DNA of 64,000 bases from Tianweitania aestuarii (GCF_018457165.1 NZ_JAFMNX010000005.1:168385-232384), one strand, 5' to 3'; numbered from the stretch's first letter, positions 1-9,356 are shown. Numbers and translations are program-made. Notes: generated by a model not told the origin, from the letters alone.

Positions 1-1807
1 AAAGCCCGAGGCCGAAATTGCTGTTGTAGAAGGGGATGGCAGCGGCAACCAGTGAAACGGCCACGAGCAAGCGCAGCTGCTGCTGCATGCGGCGTGTGCC
101 GAGCGTCGCTTCCACCAGACGGGCAAAGCGCCACGACACGAACACCAGCACGCGCTCGAAGATGCGCTGGCCTTTCAAGCGCCGGAAGTAGGGCGGACCT
201 TCTTCGCAATGGGCGAGGTAATGGCGCAAAAGCACGTAAAGCAGCGCGCCGCCGATCAGCGCGATCACAGACATGCCCAAAGGCACGGTCAGACCATGCC
301 AGACCGCGAGGCTATAGGCTGGCGTATCCGCTCCGAGCACCGAAACAACGGCGATATGAAGGAAGGAGCCGACGGTGATTGCCGGGATGATGCCGATCAC
401 CAGACAGGCCAGTACGAGGAGCTGGATCGGCAGGCGCATGAGGAAAGGCGGTTCATGCGGCTCGCGCGGCAGATCGGCCGGACGCTCGCCGAAGAACACG
501 GCATGGATGAAGCGGATCGAATAGGTGACGGCAAAGGCGCTCGCGATCACCGCGACGTAAGGGGCGGCGGTATCGAGGATCGAATCTGCATGGGTTTCGA
601 TCGCTTCGGCAAAGAACATTTCCTTCGACAGAAAGCCGTTCAACAGCGGCACGCCGGCCATTGCAGCACTCGCAACCATCGCAAGTGTTGCGGTGTAGGG
701 CATCAGCTTGAACAGACCGCCGAGCTTCTGCATGTCTCGCGTGCCGCTTTCATGGTCGATGATACCCGCCGCCATGAAGAGCGATGCCTTGAAGGTCGCA
801 TGATTCATCATGTGGAAAATGGCGGCCACCGCGCCGAGGGGGCTGCCGAGGCTCAAGAGCAGCGTGATCAGGCCGAGATGGCTGATCGTGGAATAAGCCA
901 GCAGGCCTTTGATGTCGCGCTGGAAGATCGCGAAATACGCGCCGAGCAGGAGCGACGCTGCGCCGGCAAAGCCGGTCAGCCAGAACCATTCATAGGTTCC
1001 GCCGAGCACCGGCCAGAGACGCGCCATCAGAAACACGCCGGCCTTCACCATGGTGGCGGAATGCAGGAAGGCGGAAACGGGCGTGGGGGCCGCCATCGCG
1101 TTGGGCAACCAGAAATGGAACGGGAACTGCGCGCTCTTGGTAAAGGCGCCGAGCAGAACCAGGCAGATGGCTGGCACATAAAGCGGGTGCGATCGGATCA
1201 GGTCGCCCGAATCCAGCACGGCGTCGAGATCATAGCTGCCGACGATATGGCCGATCAGCAAAACGCCCGCGAGCAGTCCCAGGCCGCCCACACCGGTAAT
1301 CGTCAGCGACATGCGCGCGCCATCGCGCGCATCGGCCTTCTGGTACCAGTAGCCGATCAGCATGAAGGATATGATGCTGGTGAGTTCCCAAAATACGACC
1401 AGCAGGATCAGATTGCCCGACAGGATGATGCCGAGCATCGCGCCCATGAAGGCGAGGAAGAAGGCGTAGAAGCGCGGGATCGCGTCGTCCGGCGACATGT
1501 AATAGCGCGAGTAGATGACGACGAGGAAGCCGATACACGTGACCAGCATCGAGAACAGCCAGGCGAACCCGTCCATCCGCAGGCTGAAGGACAGGCCGAG
1601 CGTCGGCAGCCATTCTATGTTGAGCCGCACCGGCGTGCCGGTGGCAACGGCCGGGAAAAGGCTGGCCGACAACACGACCGCACCCAGCGTGACGAGGGCT
1701 GCCGCCCATGTTTCGGCGTTACGGGCATTGGGTGGAAACAAGGCTGCGAGGCAGGCGCCTGCGAAAGGCAGGGCGATCAGCATCATCAGCATGGTTTCAC
1801 TGTTCAT
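1..1807 (-). CDS. Mrp/Pha-type monovalent cation/H+ antiporter subunit A (5' part, runs off the window)
   Basis: The reverse strand from 1807 down to base 1 is open, giving the N-terminal ~602 residues; the rest and the other mrp/pha subunit genes would lie left of the window. The product starts MNSETMLMMLIALPFAGACL and is almost entirely hydrophobic helices. It carries the NuoL/MrpA proton-channel signature TKSAQFPFHFWLPNAM followed by PTPVSAFLHSATMVKAG, and later HMMNHATFKASLFM, as in the proton_antipo_M family. MrpA is the large inner-membrane subunit of a multi-subunit Na+(K+)/H+ antiporter used for pH and salt homeostasis (rhizobial Pha system). Full-length MrpA is roughly 800-1000 residues, so about two thirds is present. 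It is divergent from a small XRE regulator with a 107-bp gap. A long plus-strand ORF over the same bases is an antisense shadow. Confidence 0.93.
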   Translation of the reverse strand, partial: MNSETMLMMLIALPFAGACLAALFPPNARNAETWAAALVTLGAVVLSASLFPAVATGTPVRLNIEWLPTLGLSFSLRMDGFAWLFSMLVTCIGFLVVIYSRYYMSPDDAIPRFYAFFLAFMGAMLGIILSGNLILLVVFWELTSIISFMLIGYWYQKADARDGARMSLTITGVGGLGLLAGVLLIGHIVGSYDLDAVLDSGDLIRSHPLYVPAICLVLLGAFTKSAQFPFHFWLPNAMAAPTPVSAFLHSATMVKAGVFLMARLWPVLGGTYEWFWLTGFAGAASLLLGAYFAIFQRDIKGLLAYSTISHLGLITLLLSLGSPLGAVAAIFHMMNHATFKASLFMAAGIIDHESGTRDMQKLGGLFKLMPYTATLAMVASAAMAGVPLLNGFLSKEMFFAEAIETHADSILDTAAPYVAVIASAFAVTYSIRFIHAVFFGERPADLPREPHEPPFLMRLPIQLLVLACLVIGIIPAITVGSFLHIAVVSVLGADTPAYSLAVWHGLTVPLGMSVIALIGGALLYVLLRHYLAHCEEGPPYFRRLKGQRIFERVLVFVSWRFARLVEATLGTRRMQQQLRLLVAVSLVAAAIPFYNSNFGLGL

Positions 1808-1914
1808 TCCCGCCCGGGCCCTCTCAACACGTCAAATCGCTCTTGTGGTATATCGCCCATTATGGTTGACTTATGGCCGAAACAGCAAGGGCCTTTGTGA
1901 GGGTTTTTGATTGA

Positions 1915-2166
1915 ATGCCGTTATTTCCGGAACAATGTCGTGCAGCGCGCGGCCTGCTCAACTGGACGCAGGAGCAGCTGGCTGTCACGGCCGGCGTTTC
2001 GCGCAGCACGATCAAGGATTTCGAGTGCCATCGCCACGCGCTGCACCGGTCCTCGGAAGATCTGCTGATCCGGGCGTTCGAGGACAGGGGCGTCGAGCTG
2101 TTGTTTGAAGGCAAGGAGGGGTTCGGCGTGCGGCTTTCACCGTTGGATGCCGCCAAGGCTTCCTGA
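1915..2166 (+). CDS. Small XRE-family helix-turn-helix transcriptional regulator
   Basis: An 83-residue protein, essentially one lambda-repressor-like HTH domain. QCRAARGLLNWTQEQLA (residues ~7-23) and VSRSTIKDFECHR (~28-40) form the two helices of the HTH, and a short tail follows with no sensor domain. Such stand-alone HTH proteins bind short operators, often of neighbouring genes. It is transcribed away from the Mrp/Pha antiporter operon, so control of that operon or of itself is a reasonable guess but not shown by the sequence. The ATG at 1915 is preceded by GAGGG at about 1900, which is a plausible but distant ribosome site. Family assignment is firm; the target is unknown. Confidence 0.8.
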   Translation: MPLFPEQCRAARGLLNWTQEQLAVTAGVSRSTIKDFECHRHALHRSSEDLLIRAFEDRGVELLFEGKEGFGVRLSPLDAAKAS

Positions 2167-2172
2167 AAAGAA

Positions 2173-2197
2173 CAAAGGCTTGCCCATGAGCAAGCCT
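2173..2197 (-). terminator. Hairpin at the end of the SDR gene, possibly a bidirectional terminator
   Basis: AGGCTTGC (2176-2183) pairs perfectly with GCAAGCCT (2190-2197) around a 6-nt loop. Read on the minus strand it lies 20 nt after the stop of the SDR gene and is followed by a T-rich stretch (TTTGTTCTTTT). It also sits just after the stop of the convergent XRE gene, so it may serve both. Confidence 0.45.
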
Positions 2198-2216
2198 CTC
2201 GATCCTTTCCGCTCCC

Positions 2217-3242
2217 TCAGCGCAGGCGGCGTTTGCGCCCGACGGGCTTCCGCTTCGGCTTGAGCCGCGACCGCAAGGCCATTGCGCCCAATCCGAGCAC
2301 AGCCAGGCCGCCAACGGCACCAACCGCGATAACGGTTGCCAGCGCGCGCTGTTCCGGCGAGCGCAAACCGCCGTCGATCCCCTGAACCTGGGTGGGCGGC
2401 GTAAACAGGTTGCCGTTGCTCTTTGCGATCGGCTCGGCTTGGTCGAGATAGGATCGCATGAAGATCCCCATGAAGCGCGTGATGTAGCGAGGAAAGAGGG
2501 TCGTTCCTAGGCGGATCAGGCTCGAACCCTCGCCGATGAGGATCGTGGAGCGCGGATTCTCGGCAGCGCTGAGCACGGCTTTCGCAACACGGCGCGCGTC
2601 GATCACCGGTGGCGGTGCGGTCAGCACCTTACCCGTGAAGTTACCGGCATTGTGGATGCCGGGCGTGTCCACGAAGGTCGGATAGATATCGCAGATGTGA
2701 ATGTCTGGATGATCCACCAGCTCGCCGCGCAGGGCCTCGCTGAAGCCCCTTAGCCCGAACTTGCTGGCGCTATAGGTCGCCGCGAACGGAACGGCTGCGA
2801 AGGCGCCAACAGAAATCATGTTGACGAAAGTACCGCGATCCTGGCGCAGGAAGATCGGCAAAACGGCATGGGCATCGTTGATGTGGCCGATCAGACTGGA
2901 GCGCAGCACCTGCTCATGCGCTTCGATCGGCGTTTCATGGAATGCGCCAACGGCACCGACACCGACATTGGACACCCAGACATCGATCCGGCCGCCGAAT
3001 TCGAGCGCCTTTTCGGCCAGGGTCTTCACGGCTGCCGAGTCTGTAACGTCGGTTGGCACCACCAGCACTTCCGAGCCGAACGCCCGGCATGTCTGCGCCA
3101 CCGCTTCCAGGGCGGGCTTGCCGCGCGCCGCCAGAACGAGCCGCACGCCCCGTCTGGCAAAGGCTTCCGCCGTTGCCTGACCGATGCCGCTCGAAGCACC
3201 GGTGATCACCACAACGGACCCTAGAAGTTTATGCCGTGTCAT
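2217..3242 (-). CDS. Short-chain dehydrogenase/reductase (SDR) with a C-terminal membrane anchor
   Basis: Classical SDR fold: the NAD(P)-binding motif TGASSGIG lies near residues 14-21, and the active-site Ser (MISVGAF) and YSASK motif (Tyr/Lys) lie near residues 145-160. The start at 3242 (MTRHKLLG) is preferred over an upstream in-frame start because AAGGAGG sits 7 nt before it. The C-terminus (last ~45 residues) is a hydrophobic segment (VIAVGAVGGLAVLGLGAMAL) followed by a very basic tail, suggesting a tail-anchored membrane enzyme. The substrate cannot be told from sequence; anchored SDRs of this kind are usually annotated only as SDR family oxidoreductases. The gene stands alone on the minus strand downstream of the diguanylate cyclase gene, separated by 96 bp. 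Confidence 0.88.
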   Translation of the reverse strand: MTRHKLLGSVVVITGASSGIGQATAEAFARRGVRLVLAARGKPALEAVAQTCRAFGSEVLVVPTDVTDSAAVKTLAEKALEFGGRIDVWVSNVGVGAVGAFHETPIEAHEQVLRSSLIGHINDAHAVLPIFLRQDRGTFVNMISVGAFAAVPFAATYSASKFGLRGFSEALRGELVDHPDIHICDIYPTFVDTPGIHNAGNFTGKVLTAPPPVIDARRVAKAVLSAAENPRSTILIGEGSSLIRLGTTLFPRYITRFMGIFMRSYLDQAEPIAKSNGNLFTPPTQVQGIDGGLRSPEQRALATVIAVGAVGGLAVLGLGAMALRSRLKPKRKPVGRKRRLR

Positions 3243-3338
3243 GCGCGAGCCTCCTTGTTGCTGCGGATAACCGACGAACAAGCAGGCTGTTCCCGTTCTA
3301 CGTGAACTATGGGGTAGAACGCCGTGGGGGATGCGCGA

Positions 3339-4493
3339 TCAGGCGGCGACAACGAGCATGCTGGAGATCTGAACGCGGTTGCGACCGTCGTTCTTTGCCT
3401 CGTAGCAGGCTCGGTCGGAGCGCTCCAGGATCGCTTCGAACGGCTCGGGCGAACCGGAACAGATCGCCACGCCGATCGAGGCCGTGACCGACACATCGCC
3501 GGCCAGCGTACAGATGGGACGCGCATGCAGCGTCAGGCGGATATGTTCGGCCAGACGCTTGGCGAGGCGCGGCGATGTATGCGGCATCACGATGCAGAAT
3601 TCCTCACCGCCGATGCGCGCCACGAGATCGCAAGCTGCCGTGTGCTCGCGCAACAGATCGGCGAAGCGTTCGAGAACAACATCGCCACAGGCATGGCCAA
3701 AGCGATCATTGATGCTCTTGAAGTGGTCGAGGTCGATCACGAGGATGGCGGTGCCGGGCTGCACGAGCCGGCGCCCGAGCTGGTCGAACAGAGCGCGGCG
3801 GTTCAGGAGGCCGGTGAGCGGATCCGTCATGGCGGCATTGTGGTGGCGTCGCGCGACCCGCGTCTGGTTCAAGGCAAGCGAGATCGCACCGATGCCGGTG
3901 ATGCCGATGATGGCCATGATCGAGTTGAGATCTTCGGCCCAGTTGGCCGGGCGCGCGGTCAGGATCATCTGGCCTTCGATCATGATCGGAATGCAGCAAA
4001 ACAGGAAAGATACGGCCGTTGCGCAGTAAAGCACGGCGTTGACCGCCATCGGCAAAGGCGCTTCGTGCCGCCCAAGCCAGGAATGCATCCCGCACATCAT
4101 CAGCAGGCCGGCAATCGCGACATTGGCCAGAATGGTTGCCGGTCCCGACAAGCCGGCTGCGAAAGCGATGGCCATCGGCAGAATAGCCACCAGACCGAGC
4201 CAGACCTGATGCGTCCAGAAGGCTTTGTTCCAGCGAAACTGCAGGCAGCCTGCGTGAACGAGAACAAAACCCAGGATAAGGAAGGCGAACGACCCGCATT
4301 GAACCGCCGGATGGTAGCTTCTGTCGAGCAAGCCAAACAGGATCACGCCGATCACGATCAGCACCAGGGCAAAGGCCCAGGTCAGAAGAAAGCTGTCGGT
4401 TCTTGTCGTAACCCAGCTCAACAGCAAGGTGACGCAGAGGGCTGCGCCCGAAAAACCTATCGCTGCAAGTAGGGAATACTGATCGAGAAGCAT
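3339..4493 (-). CDS. Membrane-bound GGDEF diguanylate cyclase
   Basis: The N-terminal ~190 residues consist of about six hydrophobic helices with short loops and no recognised extracellular sensor domain. The C-terminal ~170 residues are a GGDEF domain: DPLTGLLNRRALFDQL opens it, LDHFKSINDRFGH holds the metal/substrate region, and GGEEF is the intact active-site signature, so synthesis of cyclic-di-GMP is expected. No clear RxxD inhibitory site is visible immediately before GGEEF (DLVARIGGEEF). The ATG at 4493 is chosen over a GTG two codons upstream. The membrane part is the likely signal input; the signal is unknown. It is one of two c-di-GMP proteins in this window, the other being at 26774-28552. 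Confidence 0.92.
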   Translation of the reverse strand: MLLDQYSLLAAIGFSGAALCVTLLLSWVTTRTDSFLLTWAFALVLIVIGVILFGLLDRSYHPAVQCGSFAFLILGFVLVHAGCLQFRWNKAFWTHQVWLGLVAILPMAIAFAAGLSGPATILANVAIAGLLMMCGMHSWLGRHEAPLPMAVNAVLYCATAVSFLFCCIPIMIEGQMILTARPANWAEDLNSIMAIIGITGIGAISLALNQTRVARRHHNAAMTDPLTGLLNRRALFDQLGRRLVQPGTAILVIDLDHFKSINDRFGHACGDVVLERFADLLREHTAACDLVARIGGEEFCIVMPHTSPRLAKRLAEHIRLTLHARPICTLAGDVSVTASIGVAICSGSPEPFEAILERSDRACYEAKNDGRNRVQISSMLVVAA

Positions 4494-4672
4494 GTCCACC
4501 GTATAACCGGGCTATGCCAAAGGTGTATAATCGTCATGCTTGAATTCATAGGTCGCTTGGAAACACGGCCCGGAAACGCAAGTATCATCGCCTGACATCA
4601 TGACCAAACGGTTAATGACCGGTGGCCTGCACCAACGCTGCACGGTGCTCGATCAGTCGGTCTCTTCGACGG

Positions 4673-4705
4673 AAAAAGGCGACCGCCGGTGGGACGGTCG
4701 CCTTT
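4673..4705 (-). terminator. Rho-independent terminator of the DUF4214 gene
   Basis: An 11-bp perfect stem, AAAGGCGACCG (4675-4685) with CGGTCGCCTTT (4695-4705), and a 9-nt loop. On the minus strand the stem is followed by TTTTT (complement of 4673-4677). It lies about 95 bp beyond the stop at 4799, between that gene and the diguanylate cyclase gene, so the two are probably separate transcripts. Confidence 0.75.
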
Positions 4706-4798
4706 CGCATGGAAGGCTTCAAACTAAAGGGGGAACGCAGAGCCTTCCGGGCTGTCCCGGCGCGCGCGGGGAAGGAGCGCCGGGAGTTTCGCGTTCGA

Positions 4799-5902
4799 TC
4801 AGGCTGCCAGGAAGAAGCCGTTGTCGATCGTTGCACCGACAAGCGCGACGTTTTCGGCGCTGTCGGAGAAGCCGGCAAGAACCTGGGCCCGGCTTTGCAC
4901 GCCTGCATCGAGCTGGTCGGTCCAGTAATCGATCCCGGCATCTTCGCCCGAGCGTTGCAGGATGTTCTCGTAAAGTTCTTCGATGAAGTCCTGCGTGCTC
5001 AGCGCTCCATAGGTCTGCTGGAACTCGCGCGAAGACAGGAAGTCCGCCGCAACCTGCGTCATGCCCTTGGCACCGCTGTCGAGAACGTCGATCCAGTAAT
5101 CGAGACCTGCCGCATCCGGTGCGCGGTCGAAGGCCGCCTGATAGATGCGATAGGCATAGCCCGCGGTTTCGCCGATGCCGGTGTCGAGATGGAGCGTACC
5201 GTCGGAAAAGGCGACGCGCTCCACGTTCTGGAGATAATCGACCTTGTCGCCGTTGGAAATGAACACGCCATTGGCTTGCACCGCATAGTTGAAGCCGGAC
5301 GCGGATGTCCCGTAGGAAACCTGATCCGTTCCACCCATGCCTTCGACGAAGTAGGACTGGCTTGCATCGAGCACGAACTGATCGGAGCCACCCGTGCCCA
5401 TCAGCACGATGTCGAAATCGCCGGGATCTGTGCTGTTGTCGGGAATGCCGTTGTTGTCGAGATCGCCGCTGATATCGAGACCGAGATTGATCGTGTCGAG
5501 AAGATTGACGTCGATCAGGCCATCGCCGTCGCGATCCAGAAGCGATGCGTTGATGCCATCATTGAGCAGTCCGACATCGACCAACCCGTCGCCATCGCGG
5601 TCGAGAACCGCCACGCTCAAGAGATTGCTGCCATTGTCGTCGGGCAGAATGCCGAGCTTGAGCAGGGCCTGTTCGTCAAGCAGGTTGACGTTGACCAGCC
5701 CGTCGAGCAGGCCGGTCGTGTTCACGCCGCTCAACAAACCGCCGCCGCTGCCGCCGGTGATGGGGTTCAACAAGCCACTGAGCCCACCAAGCCCGACACT
5801 CGCAGACCCACTTCCAGAAACACTTCCAGTTGGGCCGCTGACACCCAGCAAGCCATCAACCGTATCTCCTACACCTGGAATGATATTACCAACCAAAGCC
5901 AT
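4799..5902 (-). CDS. Probable secreted protein with Ca-binding DxDxDG repeats and DUF4214
   Basis: A 367-residue acidic protein. The start at 5902 (MALVGNIIPG) follows a strong AAGGAGGT ribosome site. The N-terminal ~80 residues are Gly/Ser/Leu-rich low complexity, with no Sec signal peptide. Residues ~95-165 hold repeated aspartate-rich loops (LDRDGDGLVDV, LLDRDGDGLIDV, GDLDNNGIPD) that resemble dockerin/EF-hand-like calcium loops. Next comes a module ending VERVAFSDGTLHLDT, then two DUF4214-type units beginning YRIYQAAFDRAPDAAGLDYW and around LYENILQRSGEDAGIDYW. This layout is common in proteins exported by type I secretion in alphaproteobacteria, where the C-terminus carries the signal. 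No ABC/MFP exporter genes lie nearby. Function (surface layer, adhesion, matrix) is unknown. Confidence 0.82.
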   Translation of the reverse strand: MALVGNIIPGVGDTVDGLLGVSGPTGSVSGSGSASVGLGGLSGLLNPITGGSGGGLLSGVNTTGLLDGLVNVNLLDEQALLKLGILPDDNGSNLLSVAVLDRDGDGLVDVGLLNDGINASLLDRDGDGLIDVNLLDTINLGLDISGDLDNNGIPDNSTDPGDFDIVLMGTGGSDQFVLDASQSYFVEGMGGTDQVSYGTSASGFNYAVQANGVFISNGDKVDYLQNVERVAFSDGTLHLDTGIGETAGYAYRIYQAAFDRAPDAAGLDYWIDVLDSGAKGMTQVAADFLSSREFQQTYGALSTQDFIEELYENILQRSGEDAGIDYWTDQLDAGVQSRAQVLAGFSDSAENVALVGATIDNGFFLAA

Positions 5903-6178
5903 GACTACCTCCTTCTTGGTTTGTGGGGGTAGGCTGGCCAGCGGAATTAAAGTACCTGTTAATTCAACGCTCGGTTTTAGAAACAAACGAAAATCTCTAC
6001 CTGAAGTAGAATCCATGATTTATGTACACTTATACTACAGTGGCTGTTCTGGCATGTCGCAAAAGCACGGTGATCCAGTCATCGCTCTGGCATCCCTGGT
6101 CGCGCTTCGGCCGTGTTGCGCTTGACGGAAAGGGATTCGGCGACTAGCCCGGCCAAAACATCCGCCGGAGCTTACCCG

Positions 6179-6865
6179 ATGTTCCATTCGACGATCATGG
6201 CCCCCTCGGTTCTGTCCGCCGACTTCGCGCGGCTGGGCGAAGAAGTCGAAGCGGTTGTGGAAGCGGGCGCCGACTGGATCCACCTCGATGTGATGGACGG
6301 GCATTTCGTGCCCAACATCACCTTCGGCCCCCCGATCATCAAGGCGATCCGCAAGCACACGGATGCCTTCTTCGATTGTCATCTGATGATCGCCCCCACC
6401 GACGCTTATCTGGAAGCTTTCGCGGATGCGGGCTGCGATGCCATCACCGTGCATGCCGAAGCCGGGCCGCATCTCGACCGTTCGTTGCAGGCCATCAAGG
6501 CGCTGGGCAAACAGGCCGGTGTGGCCTTGAACCCGTCTACGCCTGAAAGCGTCATCGACTATGTGCTCGACCGGCTCGACCTTGTTCTCCTGATGACAGT
6601 CAATCCAGGGTTCGGCGGACAGGCCTTCATTCCCGCCGTGCTGGACAAGGTGCGCCGGGTGAAAACGATGATTGGCGACCGGGACATCAAGATCTCGATC
6701 GATGGCGGCGTGACACCGCAAACCGCGCCGCTGCTTGCAAAGGCGGGTGCGCAGGTTTTGGTTGCGGGATCGGCCGTGTTCAAGCCCGGTGGTATTGAAA
6801 CATACCGCAACAATATTCTTTCCATCCGTCAGGCGGCGGACAATGCGCGTTCGGAGGCAGCATGA
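6179..6865 (+). CDS. rpe: Ribulose-phosphate 3-epimerase
   Basis: Interconverts D-ribulose 5-phosphate and D-xylulose 5-phosphate in the pentose phosphate pathway. The 228-residue length is usual for Rpe. Family motifs are plain: [13 protein letters not shown] at the N-terminus, [12 protein letters not shown] (metal-binding His and catalytic Asp), [18 protein letters not shown], and ISIDGGV with the second catalytic Asp. The start at 6179 ([10 protein letters not shown]) is chosen because the upstream 22 codons of the open frame look unlike the family. The stop overlaps the ATG of gph by 4 bp (ATGA), so the two are translationally coupled. Confidence 0.97.
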   Translation: MFHSTIMAPSVLSADFARLGEEVEAVVEAGADWIHLDVMDGHFVPNITFGPPIIKAIRKHTDAFFDCHLMIAPTDAYLEAFADAGCDAITVHAEAGPHLDRSLQAIKALGKQAGVALNPSTPESVIDYVLDRLDLVLLMTVNPGFGGQAFIPAVLDKVRRVKTMIGDRDIKISIDGGVTPQTAPLLAKAGAQVLVAGSAVFKPGGIETYRNNILSIRQAADNARSEAA

Positions 6866-7542
6866 TCTCTTGGCCCAAAGCGGTTCTGTTTGATTTCGAC
6901 GGCACCTTGATCGATTCCGCTCTCGATATTCATGCCGCCACCAACATGCTTCTGGCGCGCGACGGGCTTGGTCCGCTCAGCCTGCCGGACGTGAAGGCGA
7001 TGATCGGCGAGGGTACCCGCAAGCTGGTGGAACGCGCCTTCGCGGCAGCGGGCCGTTCGCTGGATGATGCCGAGCTGGACGACAAATATGGGCAGATGGT
7101 GCCGCTTTATGCCGCCAACCTCACCAAGCTGACGCAACTGATGCCGGGTACCACCGAGGCGTTGACCGCGCTGCAGCGCGACAAGGTCGCGATGGCGCTT
7201 GTTACCAACAAGCCAGACTTCGCCATTGCCGAGATCCTCGAGCATTTCGATCTTGCCAATTATTTCCCGGTGATCGTTGGCGGTGAATCCGGCGTGCCGC
7301 ACAAGCCGGCACCCGACATGTTGTATCTCGCCTTGGAAAAGCTCGGCGTGGAAGCCGGAGATGCCCTGTTCGTGGGCGACAGCCCGGCCGATGCGCGCTC
7401 TGCCCAGGCGGCAAACATGAAGCTCGTTCTGGTTGAAGGCGGGTATTCGCGTGAACCGCTCGAAAGCCTCGGTGCCGACGTCGTTCTGCAGGATCTGAGC
7501 GAACTAGAAGCAGCGCTTGCCCGTCTTGCACCGAAAGGCTGA
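6862..7542 (+). CDS. gph: Phosphoglycolate phosphatase (HAD superfamily)
   Basis: A 226-residue HAD hydrolase with all four motifs: [10 protein letters not shown] (nucleophile Asp and acid/base Asp, residues ~9-18), the Thr/Ser of motif II within VTNKPDF, Lys in HKPAPDM, and [12 protein letters not shown] (metal-binding aspartates). The Asp-phosphate chemistry and best-known Gph-like features (KPAP, the helical cap after residue 20) fit removal of phosphate from 2-phosphoglycolate. Coupling to rpe is common for gph. Related HAD enzymes (pyrophosphatase PpaX, N-acetylmuramic acid 6-phosphatase) are similar, so the substrate is inferred from family and neighbour. Confidence 0.9.
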   Translation: MISWPKAVLFDFDGTLIDSALDIHAATNMLLARDGLGPLSLPDVKAMIGEGTRKLVERAFAAAGRSLDDAELDDKYGQMVPLYAANLTKLTQLMPGTTEALTALQRDKVAMALVTNKPDFAIAEILEHFDLANYFPVIVGGESGVPHKPAPDMLYLALEKLGVEAGDALFVGDSPADARSAQAANMKLVLVEGGYSREPLESLGADVVLQDLSELEAALARLAPKG

Positions 7543-7627
7543 AGCGCAGCGGGTGGCAAGATCTGCTTAATGTCCGTCAACAGGCGTGTTCAGTGAACGT
7601 CAAGCATTGGCTGATAGGTGTCCCGTC

Positions 7628-7993
7628 ATGGGGAAGCTTCTGATTGTTGAAGACGACGAATCGGTGCGCATGTTTACCGCGCGTGCCTTGACCGCGTCCG
7701 GGCACACTGTGGAAACGGCGGCCGACGGCGAAGATGGGCTGGCGGCGATCACGGCCGCTCATGGCCAGTTCGACCTCGTTCTGTCGGATATTCGCATGCC
7801 TGTCATGGACGGCATCGACATGGCCAAGCAGGCGGCAAACGCCTTTCCTGGCCTGCGCATTCTTCTGATGACGGGCTATGCCGAACAGCGCGAGCGTGCG
7901 GCGGAACTCGAAAACATCGTGATCGACGTCGTGTCGAAACCCTTTACGCTTGCGGATATCCGCAACAAGGTTCGAGACGCACTCGCACAGTAG
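7628..7993 (+). CDS. Single-domain CheY-like response regulator (CpdR-like)
   Basis: A 121-residue receiver domain with nothing attached. The acidic pocket is LIVEDDES (residues ~4-11), the phosphoacceptor Asp is in LVLSDIRMPVMDG, the switch Thr is in LLMTGYAE and the conserved Lys is in VSKPFTL. Start MGKLLIVEDD at 7628 is preferred over an upstream GTG because receivers begin directly at the first strand. Stand-alone receivers of this shape in alphaproteobacteria include CpdR (adaptor for ClpXP in cell-cycle proteolysis) and DivK. The similarity is closest in style to CpdR, but several paralogues exist per genome, so the specific role is open. No histidine kinase gene is adjacent. Confidence 0.85.
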   Translation: MGKLLIVEDDESVRMFTARALTASGHTVETAADGEDGLAAITAAHGQFDLVLSDIRMPVMDGIDMAKQAANAFPGLRILLMTGYAEQRERAAELENIVIDVVSKPFTLADIRNKVRDALAQ

Positions 7994-8110
7994 CGCCGAG
8001 ACACGGGCTTCGGCTGCCGTGTCAGGAACGATCGATCACTTCGCGCGCCAGCAGGAACAAGCGCGTTTCTGCCAAGTTACTTCCTTCAGCCAAGAGGCTT
8101 TAGCCGGAGT

Positions 8111-9238
8111 ATGCGCGTGCTGGATCCCAACGACAATCTTGACCCGATCGACGAGACGAACAGCGTTCCCGGCGAAAGCGAAAGCACGGGTGACAAGCTC
8201 GAAGCGATCGTTGAAGTGCCGAAGATCCCCGGACTGGTTTACCAGACCGATGAAGGGCCCGGCATCACCCGCATTCGCGCCGGCACCGGGTTCGGCTACC
8301 GCGATCCCGATGGCAAGAAGATCACCGACATGGACGTGCGCGATCGTATCCGCATGCTGGCCATTCCGCCGGCCTGGGAGAATGTCTGGATTTCGCCCAA
8401 TCCGTCCGGTCATATTCAGGCGACCGGACGCGACGTGAAGGGACGCAAGCAGTATCGCTATCATCCCAAATGGTCGGAACATCGCGACGAACAGAAATAT
8501 TCCAACCTCAGCAATTTCGCCGATGCGCTGCCTTTGCTGCGCATGCAGGTGGAAAGCGATCTGCGGCGGCGCGGTTTGCCGTTCGAGCGCGTGGTGGCCT
8601 CCATCGTGTGGCTGCTCGACAATACGATGATCCGCGTCGGCAATCCCGCTTATGCGCGTGACAACAAGAGCTTCGGACTTACCACCCTGCGCGACCGGCA
8701 TGTGAAGATCGAAGGCTCGAAGCTGCGCTTCGCCTTTCGCGGCAAGTCGGGCAAGGAATGGAACCTGGGACTGGTCGACCAGCGCATGGCCAAGATCATT
8801 CGCGCCACGCAGGACCTGCCGGGACAATCGCTGTTTCAGTATCTGGATGAAGACGGCAACCGGCACGCGATCCGCTCCGACGAGGTCAACGCCTATATTC
8901 GCGAACATACGCGCGGCGAATTTTCCGCCCGCAACTTCCGCACATGGGGCGGCACGATCAATGCGGCGTCCATCTTCAAGGATACGCCGCTGCCTGAAAC
9001 GCAACGCGCCGCAAAGATCGCGCTCAACGGCGTGCTCGACCGCGTCGCCACGCGGCTCGGCAACACCCGCGCGGTTTGCCGCCGATCCTATATTCATCCG
9101 CGCGTAATCGAAGGCTGGTCGGACGGCACGCTGGAAAACGAGCTGAAGGAAGCCCGTCGGTCCTGGCGCAAACCGGTGGAAGGCCTCGACGAAGAAGAAA
9201 CCACGGTCAAAAAGTGGCTGGCAAGCCGACAGGCCTGA
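8111..9238 (+). CDS. Type IB DNA topoisomerase (poxvirus/eukaryote-like)
   Basis: A 375-residue monomer that would relax both positive and negative supercoils by nicking one strand through a 3'-phosphotyrosine. The N-terminal part has YRDPDGKKITD, typical of bacterial TopIB. The catalytic domain shows MIRVGNPAYARDNKSFGLTT (first catalytic Arg and Lys region), KSGKEWNLGLVD (catalytic Lys loop), RNFRTWGGT (second Arg) and the nucleophile Tyr in CRRSYIHPRVI. Bacterial TopIB is about 330-370 residues, so this is full length. It is accessory to gyrase/Topo I and non-essential where tested. The first ~40 residues are acidic and poorly conserved, so a later start cannot be excluded. Confidence 0.93.
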   Translation: MRVLDPNDNLDPIDETNSVPGESESTGDKLEAIVEVPKIPGLVYQTDEGPGITRIRAGTGFGYRDPDGKKITDMDVRDRIRMLAIPPAWENVWISPNPSGHIQATGRDVKGRKQYRYHPKWSEHRDEQKYSNLSNFADALPLLRMQVESDLRRRGLPFERVVASIVWLLDNTMIRVGNPAYARDNKSFGLTTLRDRHVKIEGSKLRFAFRGKSGKEWNLGLVDQRMAKIIRATQDLPGQSLFQYLDEDGNRHAIRSDEVNAYIREHTRGEFSARNFRTWGGTINAASIFKDTPLPETQRAAKIALNGVLDRVATRLGNTRAVCRRSYIHPRVIEGWSDGTLENELKEARRSWRKPVEGLDEEETTVKKWLASRQA

Positions 9239-9356
9239 CCAGGAACTTTCGCCTCTTCAAAGCATCGTTTCTTGACCCATATCGTGTCAGGGTCCATCAC
9301 GCGGCAGCGGCATTGGTTGCTGTTGCGCGGGGGTTGGGAAGGCTGATCGAACCGGT

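Noticed and set aside
209..1900. 563-codon plus-strand open frame over the antiporter gene
   Set aside because: The reverse strand codes a clear MrpA protein in the same DNA; the plus frame translation is Arg/His/Glu-rich low-quality sequence with no family motif, typical of GC-rich antisense shadows.
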